This document shows, in pieces, positions 8,887 through 17,689 of a stretch of DNA of 64,000 nucleotides. Source of the stretch: an uncultured Lachnospiraceae bacterium (lineage in GTDB: Bacteria > Bacillota > Clostridia > Lachnospirales > Lachnospiraceae); the NCBI GenBank assembly GCA_947594855.1, contig CANQEL010000005.1:106960-170959 (forward strand). The letters are read 5' to 3'. Under the pieces are notes generated by a model. It was not told the origin of the DNA and ran no database searches. It was given only the letters and a program-made list of their open reading frames with translations. A program made the translations under genes and the position numbers. The number at the start of each line of letters is the position of its first letter. Positions within the stretch are counted from its first letter, which is position 1.

Positions 8887-9300
8887 ATGGCTGGTTCGCA
8901 GAGAGCAGTGCTCGGTGGAGTGAAAGTTATATTCAGTATAATACTAAGCCTGATATTTTACGGACTTATTATTTTTGCAGTATCAAGGCTGTGTATACAA
9001 ACGTATAATTTCGGATATCAGATATTCGGAAGTGTATCAGCTGATGAAGCGCCCGGTACAGATGTGGATTTTACGGTAAATGAGGGTGAAGCTACTATGT
9101 CAGTAGCTTCGCGCCTTGAATATAACAGGCTCATTGTAAATAAATATTCTTTTTATATACGTGCGCAGATTAATGCGCAGGGAAGTGACGGCTCTGTAAT
9201 TATGCCTGGTACATATGAATTGAATACAAGCATGAATTACGAAGAAATACTGAACATAATTACGAATAGCGCATCAGAAAAAGAGGAAGGTGCGCAATGA
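8887..9300 (+). CDS. Short MltG-like membrane protein without catalytic domain
   Basis: A 137-aa protein with one N-terminal membrane segment (residues ~15-40) and an extracellular region that matches only the N-terminal LysM-like subdomain of MltG/YceG: a VNEGEATMSVASRLEYNRLIV stretch (residues ~60-80), then MPGTYELNTSMNYEEIL. The MltG catalytic domain with its essential glutamate is absent. Position supports the relationship: B. subtilis mltG (yrrL) also sits directly before yrrM (trmR). The stop overlaps the next start (ATGA). Whether it binds glycan or only marks a decayed MltG is unknown. Confidence 0.75.
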   Translation: MAGSQRAVLGGVKVIFSIILSLIFYGLIIFAVSRLCIQTYNFGYQIFGSVSADEAPGTDVDFTVNEGEATMSVASRLEYNRLIVNKYSFYIRAQINAQGSDGSVIMPGTYELNTSMNYEEILNIITNSASEKEEGAQ

Positions 9301-9965
9301 AGTACAAATATAACGGAGGCATAATGGATGAACGCATGGAAGTGTTCCTTGAAACATTTTCCGAGGAGCTTCCTGAATATCTTAATGAGATTGCGCTTAA
9401 AGCCCAAATGGAACATGTTCCGGTAATAAGACGACTTACAGGCGGTGTACTGGTATTTTTCCTTAAAGCATTTGCTGTAAAAAATGTACTGGAAATAGGA
9501 ACCGCTGTAGGCTATTCAGCCCTATACATGGCAGAGGGGAAAAAAGATATTGTTATTGATACTATTGAAAAAGTACCAAAAAGAGCGGCGCAGGCCAGAA
9601 AGAATTTTGAAAAATATGACAAAAGAGAATGCATTAACCTAATTGAAGGTGATGCATTAAAGATTTTAAAAGAACTTTCAGACAATCAAAAAAAATATGA
9701 TTTTATTTTTGTTGATGCTTCTAAGGGACAGTATAAGGTATTTGCGGAATATGCCCTGACGCTTCTTAATCGTGGCGGTATAATGGTAACTGACAATGTA
9801 ATGCAGGAGGGCGAGGTGCTTGAATCCAGGTATGCTGTTGTAAGGAGAAATCGTACAATACATACGCGTATGAGGGAATACCTTTATGATATTACCCATT
9901 CAGATGACTGGAATACCATAATTCTGCCGGTTGGTGATGGAATTGCAGTCAGTGTAAAAATATAA
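9297..9965 (+). CDS. trmR: tRNA 5-hydroxyuridine O-methyltransferase TrmR (class I SAM)
   Basis: A 222-aa class I O-methyltransferase (family 3). SAM motif I reads LEIGTAVGYSALYMA (residues ~64-78), and the acidic DFIFVDASKGQY and GGIMVTDNV segments supply the metal and catalytic regions. The family also includes catechol methyltransferases. The TrmR call rests on gene order: B. subtilis YrrM (TrmR) makes 5-methoxyuridine at tRNA position 34 and is followed by U32 proteins YrrN/YrrO (TrhP), as here. Start 9297 has AGGAAGG 6 nt upstream; ATG 9324 with GGAGG is a possible alternative. Confidence 0.8.
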   Translation: MKYKYNGGIMDERMEVFLETFSEELPEYLNEIALKAQMEHVPVIRRLTGGVLVFFLKAFAVKNVLEIGTAVGYSALYMAEGKKDIVIDTIEKVPKRAAQARKNFEKYDKRECINLIEGDALKILKELSDNQKKYDFIFVDASKGQYKVFAEYALTLLNRGGIMVTDNVMQEGEVLESRYAVVRRNRTIHTRMREYLYDITHSDDWNTIILPVGDGIAVSVKI

Positions 9966-9992
9966 AGTATTTTATGAAAGAGGGGTATGATA

Positions 9993-11228
9993 ATGATATC
10001 CTGCGTAAAGCCTGAACTCTTAATGCCGGCGGGAAGTCTTGAAATACTGAAAATTGCGGTTTTATTTGGTGCAGATGCAGTATATATCGGAGGGGATATG
10101 TATGGACTTCGTGCAAAAGCACATAATTTTTCGTATGAAGAAATGAAAGAAGGTATAGAATTTGCACACGGATATGGTAAAAAGGTATATGTTACGGCAA
10201 ATATTACTGCGCATAATGAAGATATGAGTGGAATAGAGGAGTATTTTAAAGAGCTTGGTAATATTAAGCCGGATGCACTTATAATATCCGATCCGGGAGT
10301 ATTTATGGCAGCGCGGCGGATATGTCCGGATATTGATATACATATAAGCACACAGAGCAACAATGTTAATTATGAGACGTTTAAGTTTTGGCATATGCAG
10401 GGCGCAGTGCGTGTTGTAACCGCAAGGGAACTTTCTATAAAAGAGATAGCGGAAATAAGAAAAAATATTCCTGATGAGCTTGAGATAGAAACATTTATAC
10501 ATGGGGCAATGTGTATATCATATTCAGGAAGATGTCTGTTAAGCAACTATTTTACCGGAAGGGATGCTAATAAAGGAGAATGTACGCATCCGTGCAGATG
10601 GAAATATTATGTAATGGAAGAAAAAAGACCGGGAGAATATCTGCCAGTTGAGGAAAATGAAAGAGGAACTTATATATTTAACTCCAGGGATTTGTGTATG
10701 ATTGAGCATATACCGGATTTGTGCAGGGCGGGGATTAACAGTTTTAAAATAGAAGGGCGTATGAAAACCGCCTTATATGTTGCAGGGGTATGCCGTGTAT
10801 ACAGAATGGCAATAGACGATTATTATACTGATGAAGCATTATATGAAGAACGTATACCGTATTATAAGGAGGAGCTGTCAAAGGGAACTTACAGACAGTA
10901 TACTACAGGATTTTTTTACGGAAAGCCTGATCATGATACCCAGATATACGACAGTAATACATATGTTAAAAATTATACTTATCTTGGTGTAATAAGCGGC
11001 ACAAATGACGAAGGTTTATATCAGTTTGAACAAAAGAACAAGTTTTCTGTAGGTGATAAAATTGAAATTATGCGAAAAAACGGACAGATATTTGAAGTTA
11101 ATGTCCTTAAGATGAAAGATGATGCCGGAAATGATATAGAAAGCTGTCCGCATCCGGGCAGGCAGATATTCATTGATACGGGTATGCAGCTTGAAGAATA
11201 TGATTTGATGAGAAAGAGGGAATATTGA
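9993..11228 (+). CDS. Peptidase U32 family protein, likely TrhP-type tRNA hydroxylation factor
   Basis: A 411-aa U32 protein. The family signature is complete: an ETFIHGAMC segment followed by SYSGRCLLSNY and then CTHPCRWKY, with the cysteines thought to hold an Fe-S cluster. TIM-barrel segments LLMPAGSLE and DAVYIGG are at the N-terminus. In B. subtilis and E. coli such proteins (TrhP, YegQ) are required for prephenate-dependent 5-hydroxyuridine at tRNA position 34. One gene is present instead of the YrrN/YrrO pair. I start at ATG 9993, 7 nt after AGAGGGG; the ATG at 9987 is too close to it. Confidence 0.85.
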   Translation: MISCVKPELLMPAGSLEILKIAVLFGADAVYIGGDMYGLRAKAHNFSYEEMKEGIEFAHGYGKKVYVTANITAHNEDMSGIEEYFKELGNIKPDALIISDPGVFMAARRICPDIDIHISTQSNNVNYETFKFWHMQGAVRVVTARELSIKEIAEIRKNIPDELEIETFIHGAMCISYSGRCLLSNYFTGRDANKGECTHPCRWKYYVMEEKRPGEYLPVEENERGTYIFNSRDLCMIEHIPDLCRAGINSFKIEGRMKTALYVAGVCRVYRMAIDDYYTDEALYEERIPYYKEELSKGTYRQYTTGFFYGKPDHDTQIYDSNTYVKNYTYLGVISGTNDEGLYQFEQKNKFSVGDKIEIMRKNGQIFEVNVLKMKDDAGNDIESCPHPGRQIFIDTGMQLEEYDLMRKREY

Positions 11229-11229
11229 T

Positions 11230-14200
11230 ATGTACAAAAAAATGAAAAAAATATTTTCTATAGCGGTTGCAGCAACGATGCTTTGTACCTCTATAGAAAT
11301 GCCTGTATATGCACAGGAAAACCATGGGGAGGAACCTCCGGTAATTATTATTAAAGGCGAGCATAAAAGCGATGCCAATACATACTGTATGCCTAAGGGA
11401 GAAGAGGTAATTCTTAATGTTACCGATAATGAAGGCCTTGACTATGTTACAGTAAACGATGTAATTGTAAGCAGTTCGCTTACTGAAGGCGCTAAACAGT
11501 TCAAATACAGCCTTCAGGCAGGCATGAACCAGCGTATTAAGGCTGTGGATAAGGCAGGAAATACATCAGAGGAAATTGTGAATATTAAAAACAATCATTC
11601 AAATGTCCAGGTGCCGGTAACGATGGATTCGGCGACGTGTGAATGGTATCCGTATACAGGCGTCATATATGTGTGCCAGGACTGTGGTTTTGCGCAGCCG
11701 CTTATGCAGAGACCTGATACGGGAGTTTCCAAACTCGGACATGACTATCAGACAGAGCACTGGAATATGCCAGGCGGACAGACCGCGGATGTAGAGATAT
11801 GTTCAAGGTGCGGCGACATGAAACCTAATGAAGATATTAATAAAGCAGAGCATCACTGGGATGAAGAATATACGATAGATAAAGCTCCTGACTGTTCAAA
11901 TGATGGTTATAAGTCAAAACACTGTCTGGATGAAGACTGTGATGCAAAGACAGACATTGTCAAATTGGATGCGCTGGCCCACAGGTGGGGTACTCCAAGG
12001 ATGATAAAACCGGGAAGCTGTACTGAAGGTGCGCAGATGGAAAGGGACTGCACCAATCCGGATTGCGGTAAAACAGAAGTATACTATACAAGGCCGTATG
12101 GACATGTATATGAAAATACATATGACTGCACAAAAGAAACAAAATGCAAAGAGTGCGGCGATGTGAAGGAAAAAACCATATATCCCGAACATGAGTATCC
12201 AGAAGATTATTCCAGTAATTCGACTTCACACTGGAAGAAATGTATACACGAAGGATGTAATGTGACTATAAGGGAAGAACATACGAAAAGCGGGATAGAG
12301 GGAGACTGCCTGGTTGGTTTTAAATGTGATAAGTGCGGTTATCAAATGACGTCTGCTAAACATAATTTTGGCGGTGAATATCAGAGCGACGGTACGCATC
12401 ACTGGCTGGTATGCCAGAATCCCGGATGTACGCAGACCAGTACAAAGATAGAACATTCGGGCAAGGATGATTCTAACTGTGCAACGCCTGTTGTGTGTGT
12501 ATGCGGACATATAATTAAAGAGGGAGAAGAACATGACCTTAGCGGCGATTATATAAAGACATCATACGGACACAGGAAAAAATGTCAGAACAGCGGCTGT
12601 TCATATTATACAGATACGGAAGCCCATCATTCATCTTCAATAGATAATGACTGCACAAAGGGAATGTTGTGTAATGCGTGCGGCTATGTGATAAAGAATG
12701 GATATCAGGCACACGATATCAACAGTCGCGTATGGAAAACCGACGGAACATATCACTGGCATGTATGCGGACGGACAGGCTGTAATTATGAGACCGAAAA
12801 GACTGAGCATACAACGTCGGGAAATGGCGCTGTTGTGAATATTAAACCGGCGAACTGTACTGAAGCAGGTTCGTATGACGTTGTTAAACGCTGCAATGTA
12901 TGTGGTGAGGAAGTTGAAAGAAGGACTGTGACACCGGGCAAACCTTTGGGACACAGTTTTGGTGAATGGACTGACATAGATGTAAAAGAAGGATGCGATG
13001 ATGCGGGAGTAAGGGAACGTACATGTAATACATGCGGATATACCGAGACTGAAAATCTGCATCCAAGCGCCCATGAGTGGGAAGATAATTATACTATAGA
13101 TAAAGAAGCGACCTGTACTGAAGATGGAAGCCGTTCAATTCATTGTAAACATTGTAAAGCTATCTATAAGAGCGAAGTAATTCCGGCAGCACATAAATAT
13201 GGAGAATGGGAAGTTACGATTACACCGTCATGTGAAACAACGGGTATGGAACGCCGTGTATGCGATGTGTGTAGGGAAGAGGAAACAAAGGTGCTTTCTG
13301 CGACAGGACACAGCTGGAATGAGGAAGCCGTCGTTGATAAAGAACCTACCTGTACGGATGAAGGAAGTAAATCAGTACATTGTAAACATTGTAATATTAA
13401 AAAAGAAGATACTATCGAAAGTATTCCGGCTCTGGAGCACAGTTATGGCGAATGGCAGGATGTGGATACGCCTGATTGTGACGATTCAGGAAGCAAGCGC
13501 CGAATCTGTGATAACTGCGGACATATAGATACACAGAACCTTAATCCGTTAGGACATGAGTGGGAAAGTAGTTTTACGATTGACAAGCAGGCTAACTGTA
13601 CGCAAAGCGGAAGTATGTCAATTCACTGTAAGAACTGTGATATGGTTGAAGAAACTATTGATATACCTGCAAGAGGGCACAGCTTTGATGAATGGGAACA
13701 TATAGATTCTGCTAAATGCGATACGGAAGGAAGCGAATATCATGTATGCAAGGTATGCGGTTTCAGCGAGAACCAGAACCTTGTGGAAGAAGGACATGAA
13801 TGGATGCCGGGTTATACGGTTGATGTTCCGGCAACATGTGTAAATAATGGAAGTGAATCTATTCACTGTAAAAATTGCGATGCCACAAAAGAAAGCAAGG
13901 TTATCCATGCAATGGAACATGAATTTGGAGATTGGGAAAACCTGGAATCTTCAACGTGTGATGTTTCCGGAAGCCAGAGAAGGGTATGCGACAGATGTAA
14001 TTATGTAGAAACAAAGAATGTTGTAGGCAAAAAGCATGAATGGGAAGAAAACTATACAGTTGATAAACCGGCGAGCTGTATAGAAGACGGAAGCAGGTCA
14101 ATTCACTGCGCAAACTGCGATACAGTAAAGTTAAGCGAGGTAATTGCCGCAACAGGTCATGATTTTGATGAATGGGAATACATGGGCTCCGCAACGTGTG

Positions 14201-15816
14201 ATGCAGACGGAAGCAAACAGCGTGTATGCAAAACCTGTAAATATACGGATACAAGAAATATTTCTGCGACAGGACACAGCTGGGCTGAGGAATTCAGCAT
14301 TGATCTTCCTGCAACCTGTACGGAAGACGGAAGTATGTCCATTCATTGTACGAAATGTAATATAGTAAAAGAAAGTAAGGTAATTCCTGAACTGGGTCAT
14401 GATTTTGGCGAATGGGAAAAAACTGAAGGCAATGAATGTGATGAAACCGGAAGCGAACATCGTACATGTAACAGATGTAAATATACCGAAACTAAGAATG
14501 TGATAGGTAAAGGGCATACCTGGTCTGAGGATTATGTCATTGATAAAGAGGCGACCTGTACGGAAGACGGAAGCAGGTCAATACGCTGTACCGTATGTAA
14601 AACGGTGAAATCAAGTGAAGTAATACCTGCAACCGGTCATAGTTTTACTAATTACGTATCAAATAATAACGGTACTGAAACAGCAAAATGTGACAGATGC
14701 GATGAGACTGATACGAGGCTTCATTCATTTATTGTAACTGATAATACTGGAAATGAAGTAAGTATAGTAAAAGACGGCCTTGATTTGGATGGAATCATTA
14801 AGAAAGCAGGTATTGACCGTAAGTCACATAATATAGATATTGTATTATCTGAAGAATCGCCGGATGGAAATGACTCGGATAAACTTAAGAAAGCTGTTGA
14901 GGATAAAGATGGCGGAAGCTATGTGTTTGTAGACGCCTATGATATCTTAATGACATTATATGTAGATGGAAAAGCACAAAATGAAATAACGGAAGATTTT
15001 GGAGAAATAAGCCTGTCACTTTTTGCAGGAATGGATTATTCGGGAAAAGAAGCGGTTGTTTATCAGTTACACGGTACGGAAATTATGCCTCCATATGATA
15101 ATCTTACTGTGGATGAGAGAGGTTATGTTACTGTTTCGGTAAATAAACTGTCTGCATTTGCAGTAGCGGTAAAAGCGGATAAGCCTGAAACAACACCTGA
15201 GCCGACGGCAACTCCACCTGTAGAAACTTCGCCTTCAGAAACTCCGCCTGCAGCTACCAAAGAACCGGAAACTACGGAAACCCCAAAGGCCACTCAGGTT
15301 CCGGAAGCTACACAGATTCCAGAAGCTACGCAAACGGCAAATCCTCCTGCAGAAGATAATAAGCCGGTTGTAACATTACCTGAAAGCGTAACGGTAGACG
15401 GCATGGTTTATGTGATTGCTGCCGACGGTTTGGAAGCTGCATTTAAGGAGCCTGTAAATAAGAATTTAGTTTCTGTAAATGTACCGAAGACAGTTACAAT
15501 TAATGGTAAACTATATAAAGTGACGTCTATTGCGAAGAATGCTTTTAAGAATAATAAGAAATTAAAGAAGGTCACAATTCCTGCAGGCATTAAAGCTATA
15601 GGTTCAAATGCATTTAAGAACTGTATTTCCCTAAGGAAAATTGTAATTAAATCAAAACAGCTTGTGACGAAGAATATAGGAAGAAAGGCATTTAAAAATG
15701 CAGGAAAGAAAAACTATATGAAACTTAAGGTAAAGGTGCCTAAAAATAAGGTTAAGGCATATAAAAAGCTTTTAAGGAAAAAAGGCCTTTCAAAGAAAGC
15801 AAAGATAAAGAAATAG
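11230..15816 (+). CDS. Secreted Cys-rich repeat surface protein with BspA-like C-terminus
   Basis: A 1528-aa secreted protein of unknown function. Order of parts: signal peptide ending near VYAQE (residues ~1-28); an Ig-like region ending in AVDKAGNTS; a Cys/His-rich region of degenerate CxxC modules (residues ~130-570); seven copies of an ~82-aa unit (starting about 13071, 13311, 13554, 13794, 14034, 14274 and 14514) each with six cysteines in CxxC-like pairs; a Ser/Thr/Pro/Glu linker (15180-15360); and a BspA-type leucine-rich module (residues ~1395-1500) with a Lys-rich end. No LPxTG tail is seen. It starts 1 nt after the U32 gene (GAGGG 9 nt before ATG) and ends at a bidirectional terminator. 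Role in adhesion or glycan contact is only a guess. Confidence 0.85.
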   Translation: MYKKMKKIFSIAVAATMLCTSIEMPVYAQENHGEEPPVIIIKGEHKSDANTYCMPKGEEVILNVTDNEGLDYVTVNDVIVSSSLTEGAKQFKYSLQAGMNQRIKAVDKAGNTSEEIVNIKNNHSNVQVPVTMDSATCEWYPYTGVIYVCQDCGFAQPLMQRPDTGVSKLGHDYQTEHWNMPGGQTADVEICSRCGDMKPNEDINKAEHHWDEEYTIDKAPDCSNDGYKSKHCLDEDCDAKTDIVKLDALAHRWGTPRMIKPGSCTEGAQMERDCTNPDCGKTEVYYTRPYGHVYENTYDCTKETKCKECGDVKEKTIYPEHEYPEDYSSNSTSHWKKCIHEGCNVTIREEHTKSGIEGDCLVGFKCDKCGYQMTSAKHNFGGEYQSDGTHHWLVCQNPGCTQTSTKIEHSGKDDSNCATPVVCVCGHIIKEGEEHDLSGDYIKTSYGHRKKCQNSGCSYYTDTEAHHSSSIDNDCTKGMLCNACGYVIKNGYQAHDINSRVWKTDGTYHWHVCGRTGCNYETEKTEHTTSGNGAVVNIKPANCTEAGSYDVVKRCNVCGEEVERRTVTPGKPLGHSFGEWTDIDVKEGCDDAGVRERTCNTCGYTETENLHPSAHEWEDNYTIDKEATCTEDGSRSIHCKHCKAIYKSEVIPAAHKYGEWEVTITPSCETTGMERRVCDVCREEETKVLSATGHSWNEEAVVDKEPTCTDEGSKSVHCKHCNIKKEDTIESIPALEHSYGEWQDVDTPDCDDSGSKRRICDNCGHIDTQNLNPLGHEWESSFTIDKQANCTQSGSMSIHCKNCDMVEETIDIPARGHSFDEWEHIDSAKCDTEGSEYHVCKVCGFSENQNLVEEGHEWMPGYTVDVPATCVNNGSESIHCKNCDATKESKVIHAMEHEFGDWENLESSTCDVSGSQRRVCDRCNYVETKNVVGKKHEWEENYTVDKPASCIEDGSRSIHCANCDTVKLSEVIAATGHDFDEWEYMGSATCDADGSKQRVCKTCKYTDTRNISATGHSWAEEFSIDLPATCTEDGSMSIHCTKCNIVKESKVIPELGHDFGEWEKTEGNECDETGSEHRTCNRCKYTETKNVIGKGHTWSEDYVIDKEATCTEDGSRSIRCTVCKTVKSSEVIPATGHSFTNYVSNNNGTETAKCDRCDETDTRLHSFIVTDNTGNEVSIVKDGLDLDGIIKKAGIDRKSHNIDIVLSEESPDGNDSDKLKKAVEDKDGGSYVFVDAYDILMTLYVDGKAQNEITEDFGEISLSLFAGMDYSGKEAVVYQLHGTEIMPPYDNLTVDERGYVTVSVNKLSAFAVAVKADKPETTPEPTATPPVETSPSETPPAATKEPETTETPKATQVPEATQIPEATQTANPPAEDNKPVVTLPESVTVDGMVYVIAADGLEAAFKEPVNKNLVSVNVPKTVTINGKLYKVTSIAKNAFKNNKKLKKVTIPAGIKAIGSNAFKNCISLRKIVIKSKQLVTKNIGRKAFKNAGKKNYMKLKVKVPKNKVKAYKKLLRKKGLSKKAKIKK
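13071..14640 (+). repeat. Seven ~82-aa Cys-rich protein repeats
   Basis: Each unit reads roughly H-E/S-W, a YTIDK-like strand, C-T-x-D-G-S, SIHCxxC, a P/A-x-GH turn, F/Y-GEW, C, GS, RVCxxC and a T-x-T-K strand. Period is about 240-246 nt. The copies diverge at synonymous sites, which suggests an old rather than recent amplification. Confidence 0.85.
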
Positions 15817-15837
15817 AAGGGGTAAATAAACATAAAT

Positions 15838-15885
15838 ACAGCTGCTGCATAATTGGATTTTTGGTTACGCAGCAGCTGTTATTAT
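15838..15885. terminator. Bidirectional terminator
   Basis: ACAGCTGCTGC (15838-15848) pairs perfectly with GCAGCAGCTGT (15869-15879), extended by a nearly paired CATAA/TTACG step. Both flanks are T- or A-rich. It lies between the convergent surface-protein and carbamate kinase genes. Confidence 0.8.
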
Positions 15886-15908
15886 ATATGATTATTTAAT
15901 ATACGCCA

Positions 15909-16844
15909 TTATGACTTAATGATAGTACCGGCCTTTTCCCTGATGCCTTCAAGAACTTTATCAACATGGGTAATAATTGCAGTACGTTCTTCTTTTGCCG
16001 AAACAAAAGCAATAGAAGCTTCCATTTTGGGCTGTGTGGTTATAGCTTCAAAATGATCCGACTTTGTAAGTTCCAGTGCGTCTGATACGCTTATCTTGCC
16101 TAATTTCTGTTCGTTATCAGTATCCCGGTTGATTGTAAGACAGTCGGTTTCGGTCAGGAAGAGAAGCCTTGAGGCGTCAAGCATATCTGCAAGCTTGGCA
16201 GCAGTATAATCTTTTTCGATAATAGCGCTTGCGCCTTTTAAATATACGCCCTGTTCAAGTACCGGAATTCCGCCTCCTCCGGCGGCTATAACTATCTGGC
16301 CGGCATCTGTGAGCGCGCGTATTGCATCTATTTCATATATATCTATAGGTTTAGGCGAGGCAATTATACGGCGGTAGCCGTTATCGCCGTCTGAAATAAC
16401 ATGATTACCCTTTTCTTCTTCAATATCGGCATCTTCTTTTGACATATGGCGCCCGATAATCTTTGTAGGATTATTAAATGCTTTATCAAAAGGGTCTACA
16501 CGTACCTGTGTGATAATTGTAGATACTGTTTTGTATATACCGCGCGTAAGAAGTTCACTTCTTATGGAATTCTGCAGGTCATATCCTATGTAGCCCTGGC
16601 TCATTGCGCCGCATAGTGAAACAGGCGCTGTCGTATAATGTGAATCCAGTCTGCTGAATTCAGTCATTGCAGTCTGAATCATCCCAATCTGTGCACCATT
16701 ACTATGGGTGACTATTACCCTGTATTTTTCTTCTACCAGATCAGCAATGGCCCTGGCCGCTTTAGTAACATTTTTTTTCTGTTCAGGAAATGTATCGCCA
16801 AAACAATTACGTCCGAGAGCAACAACGATTTTATTATTCTGCAT
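15909..16844 (-). CDS. arcC: Carbamate kinase
   Basis: Amino-acid-kinase-fold enzyme interconverting carbamoyl phosphate + ADP and carbamate + ATP; 311 aa, normal length. Seen: VVTHSNGAQIG-type nucleotide segment (VTHSNGAQIG), CGAMSQGYIGYDLQ, IAAGGGGIPV and the EKDYTAAKLA segment near the ATP site. The N-terminal glycine motif is unusual: LGRNCFGD where most members have LGGNALG. Start is ATG 16844 with AGAAGG upstream; the frame is open further to 17042 but runs into the divergent PHP gene. arcA and arcB are not in the window, so the source of carbamoyl phosphate (arginine, citrulline, agmatine or purine routes) cannot be told from context. Confidence 0.9.
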   Translation of the reverse strand: MQNNKIVVALGRNCFGDTFPEQKKNVTKAARAIADLVEEKYRVIVTHSNGAQIGMIQTAMTEFSRLDSHYTTAPVSLCGAMSQGYIGYDLQNSIRSELLTRGIYKTVSTIITQVRVDPFDKAFNNPTKIIGRHMSKEDADIEEEKGNHVISDGDNGYRRIIASPKPIDIYEIDAIRALTDAGQIVIAAGGGGIPVLEQGVYLKGASAIIEKDYTAAKLADMLDASRLLFLTETDCLTINRDTDNEQKLGKISVSDALELTKSDHFEAITTQPKMEASIAFVSAKEERTAIITHVDKVLEGIREKAGTIIKS

Positions 16845-16981
16845 GGGATTACCTTCTTTCAATAAATTATATGAAAACATTATATAATATCCTGATAAAA
16901 AATAAAATGTATTTTTTTTAAAATATATATGATATACTGTTATCAAAGTCTGGAACTGATACAAAAAAGGAGATAGTAAAA
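16845..16981. promoter_or_regulatory. Divergent intergenic promoter region
   Basis: The 137-nt space between arcC (-) and the PHP gene (+) is very AT-rich. For the + direction TATACT (16933-16938) is a good -10 with no clear -35. For the - direction TATAAT-like boxes occur around 16870-16890. The exact start sites cannot be fixed by eye. Confidence 0.4.
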
Positions 16982-17689
16982 GTGTGTTATCTGTATGAAA
17001 CCCACCTGCATACAAGAGAGGGGAGCGCATGCGCAAGTGCATCAGGAAAGGAACATGTAAGAAGTTATTATGAAGCAGGTTATACGGGAATTATCGTGAC
17101 CGACCATTTTTTTAACGGAAATACCGCAATACCCCGTAATCTTCCGTGGAAAGAACGTATAGAACTTTTCTGTAAAGGTTATGAGAATGCAAAGGAGGAG
17201 GGAGACCGGATAGGACTTCAGGTTTTCTTTGGATGGGAGGCAGGGTATCGCGGCACTGAATTCCTCATATACGGGCTTGGTAAAGACTGGCTGCTTGAAC
17301 ATGACGATATGCTTAACTGGTCTGTTGAGAAACAGTATGAAATGGTTAAAAGCTCAGGTGGTATGGTTATACATGCACATCCGTTCAGGGAGGCATCGTA
17401 TATAGCGGAGGTGCGTCTGTTCCCTGAATATGTTGACGGTGTTGAAGCAGTTAATACATCTAATGACAATCTTGATATCAGATTCAATAAAAGGGCATAT
17501 GAATATGCAGTAAAATATAATCTGCCAATGACGGGAGGTTCTGATGTGCATCATCTTCCGGCAATGAACGGAGGAATGTCATTTGACAGAAAACTAACCG
17601 GTGCAGATGATTTTATATGCGCAGTAAAAAATAAAGAAGGAAAAGTACTGGGATTGGAGGAACAGAGGTATGAATTTGACAGAAGTTAA
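16982..17689 (+). CDS. PHP-domain metal-dependent phosphoesterase
   Basis: A 235-aa PHP domain protein. Metal-ligand pattern: HLHT at residues 8-11, IVTDH around residue 42, GWE near 85, HAHPF near 133 and the final GSDVHH near 193. Substrate is unknown; relatives include histidinol phosphatase and nucleotide or oligonucleotide phosphoesterases. GTG start at 16982 follows AAGGAGA by about 8 nt. Its end overlaps the next gene by 20 nt, so it belongs to the three-gene operon with a UDP-sugar pyrophosphorylase and a GH2 enzyme. Confidence 0.85.
   Translation: MCYLYETHLHTREGSACASASGKEHVRSYYEAGYTGIIVTDHFFNGNTAIPRNLPWKERIELFCKGYENAKEEGDRIGLQVFFGWEAGYRGTEFLIYGLGKDWLLEHDDMLNWSVEKQYEMVKSSGGMVIHAHPFREASYIAEVRLFPEYVDGVEAVNTSNDNLDIRFNKRAYEYAVKYNLPMTGGSDVHHLPAMNGGMSFDRKLTGADDFICAVKNKEGKVLGLEEQRYEFDRS

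Noticed and set aside
12637..14517. Several 100-145 codon open frames antisense to the Cys-rich repeat gene
   Set aside because: They mirror the repeat structure of the + strand gene, have no ribosome sites and no recognisable domains.
16845..17042. 66-residue N-terminal extension of carbamate kinase
   Set aside because: It runs through the divergent promoter region and into the PHP gene; the ATG at 16844 has a good ribosome site and matches the family start.
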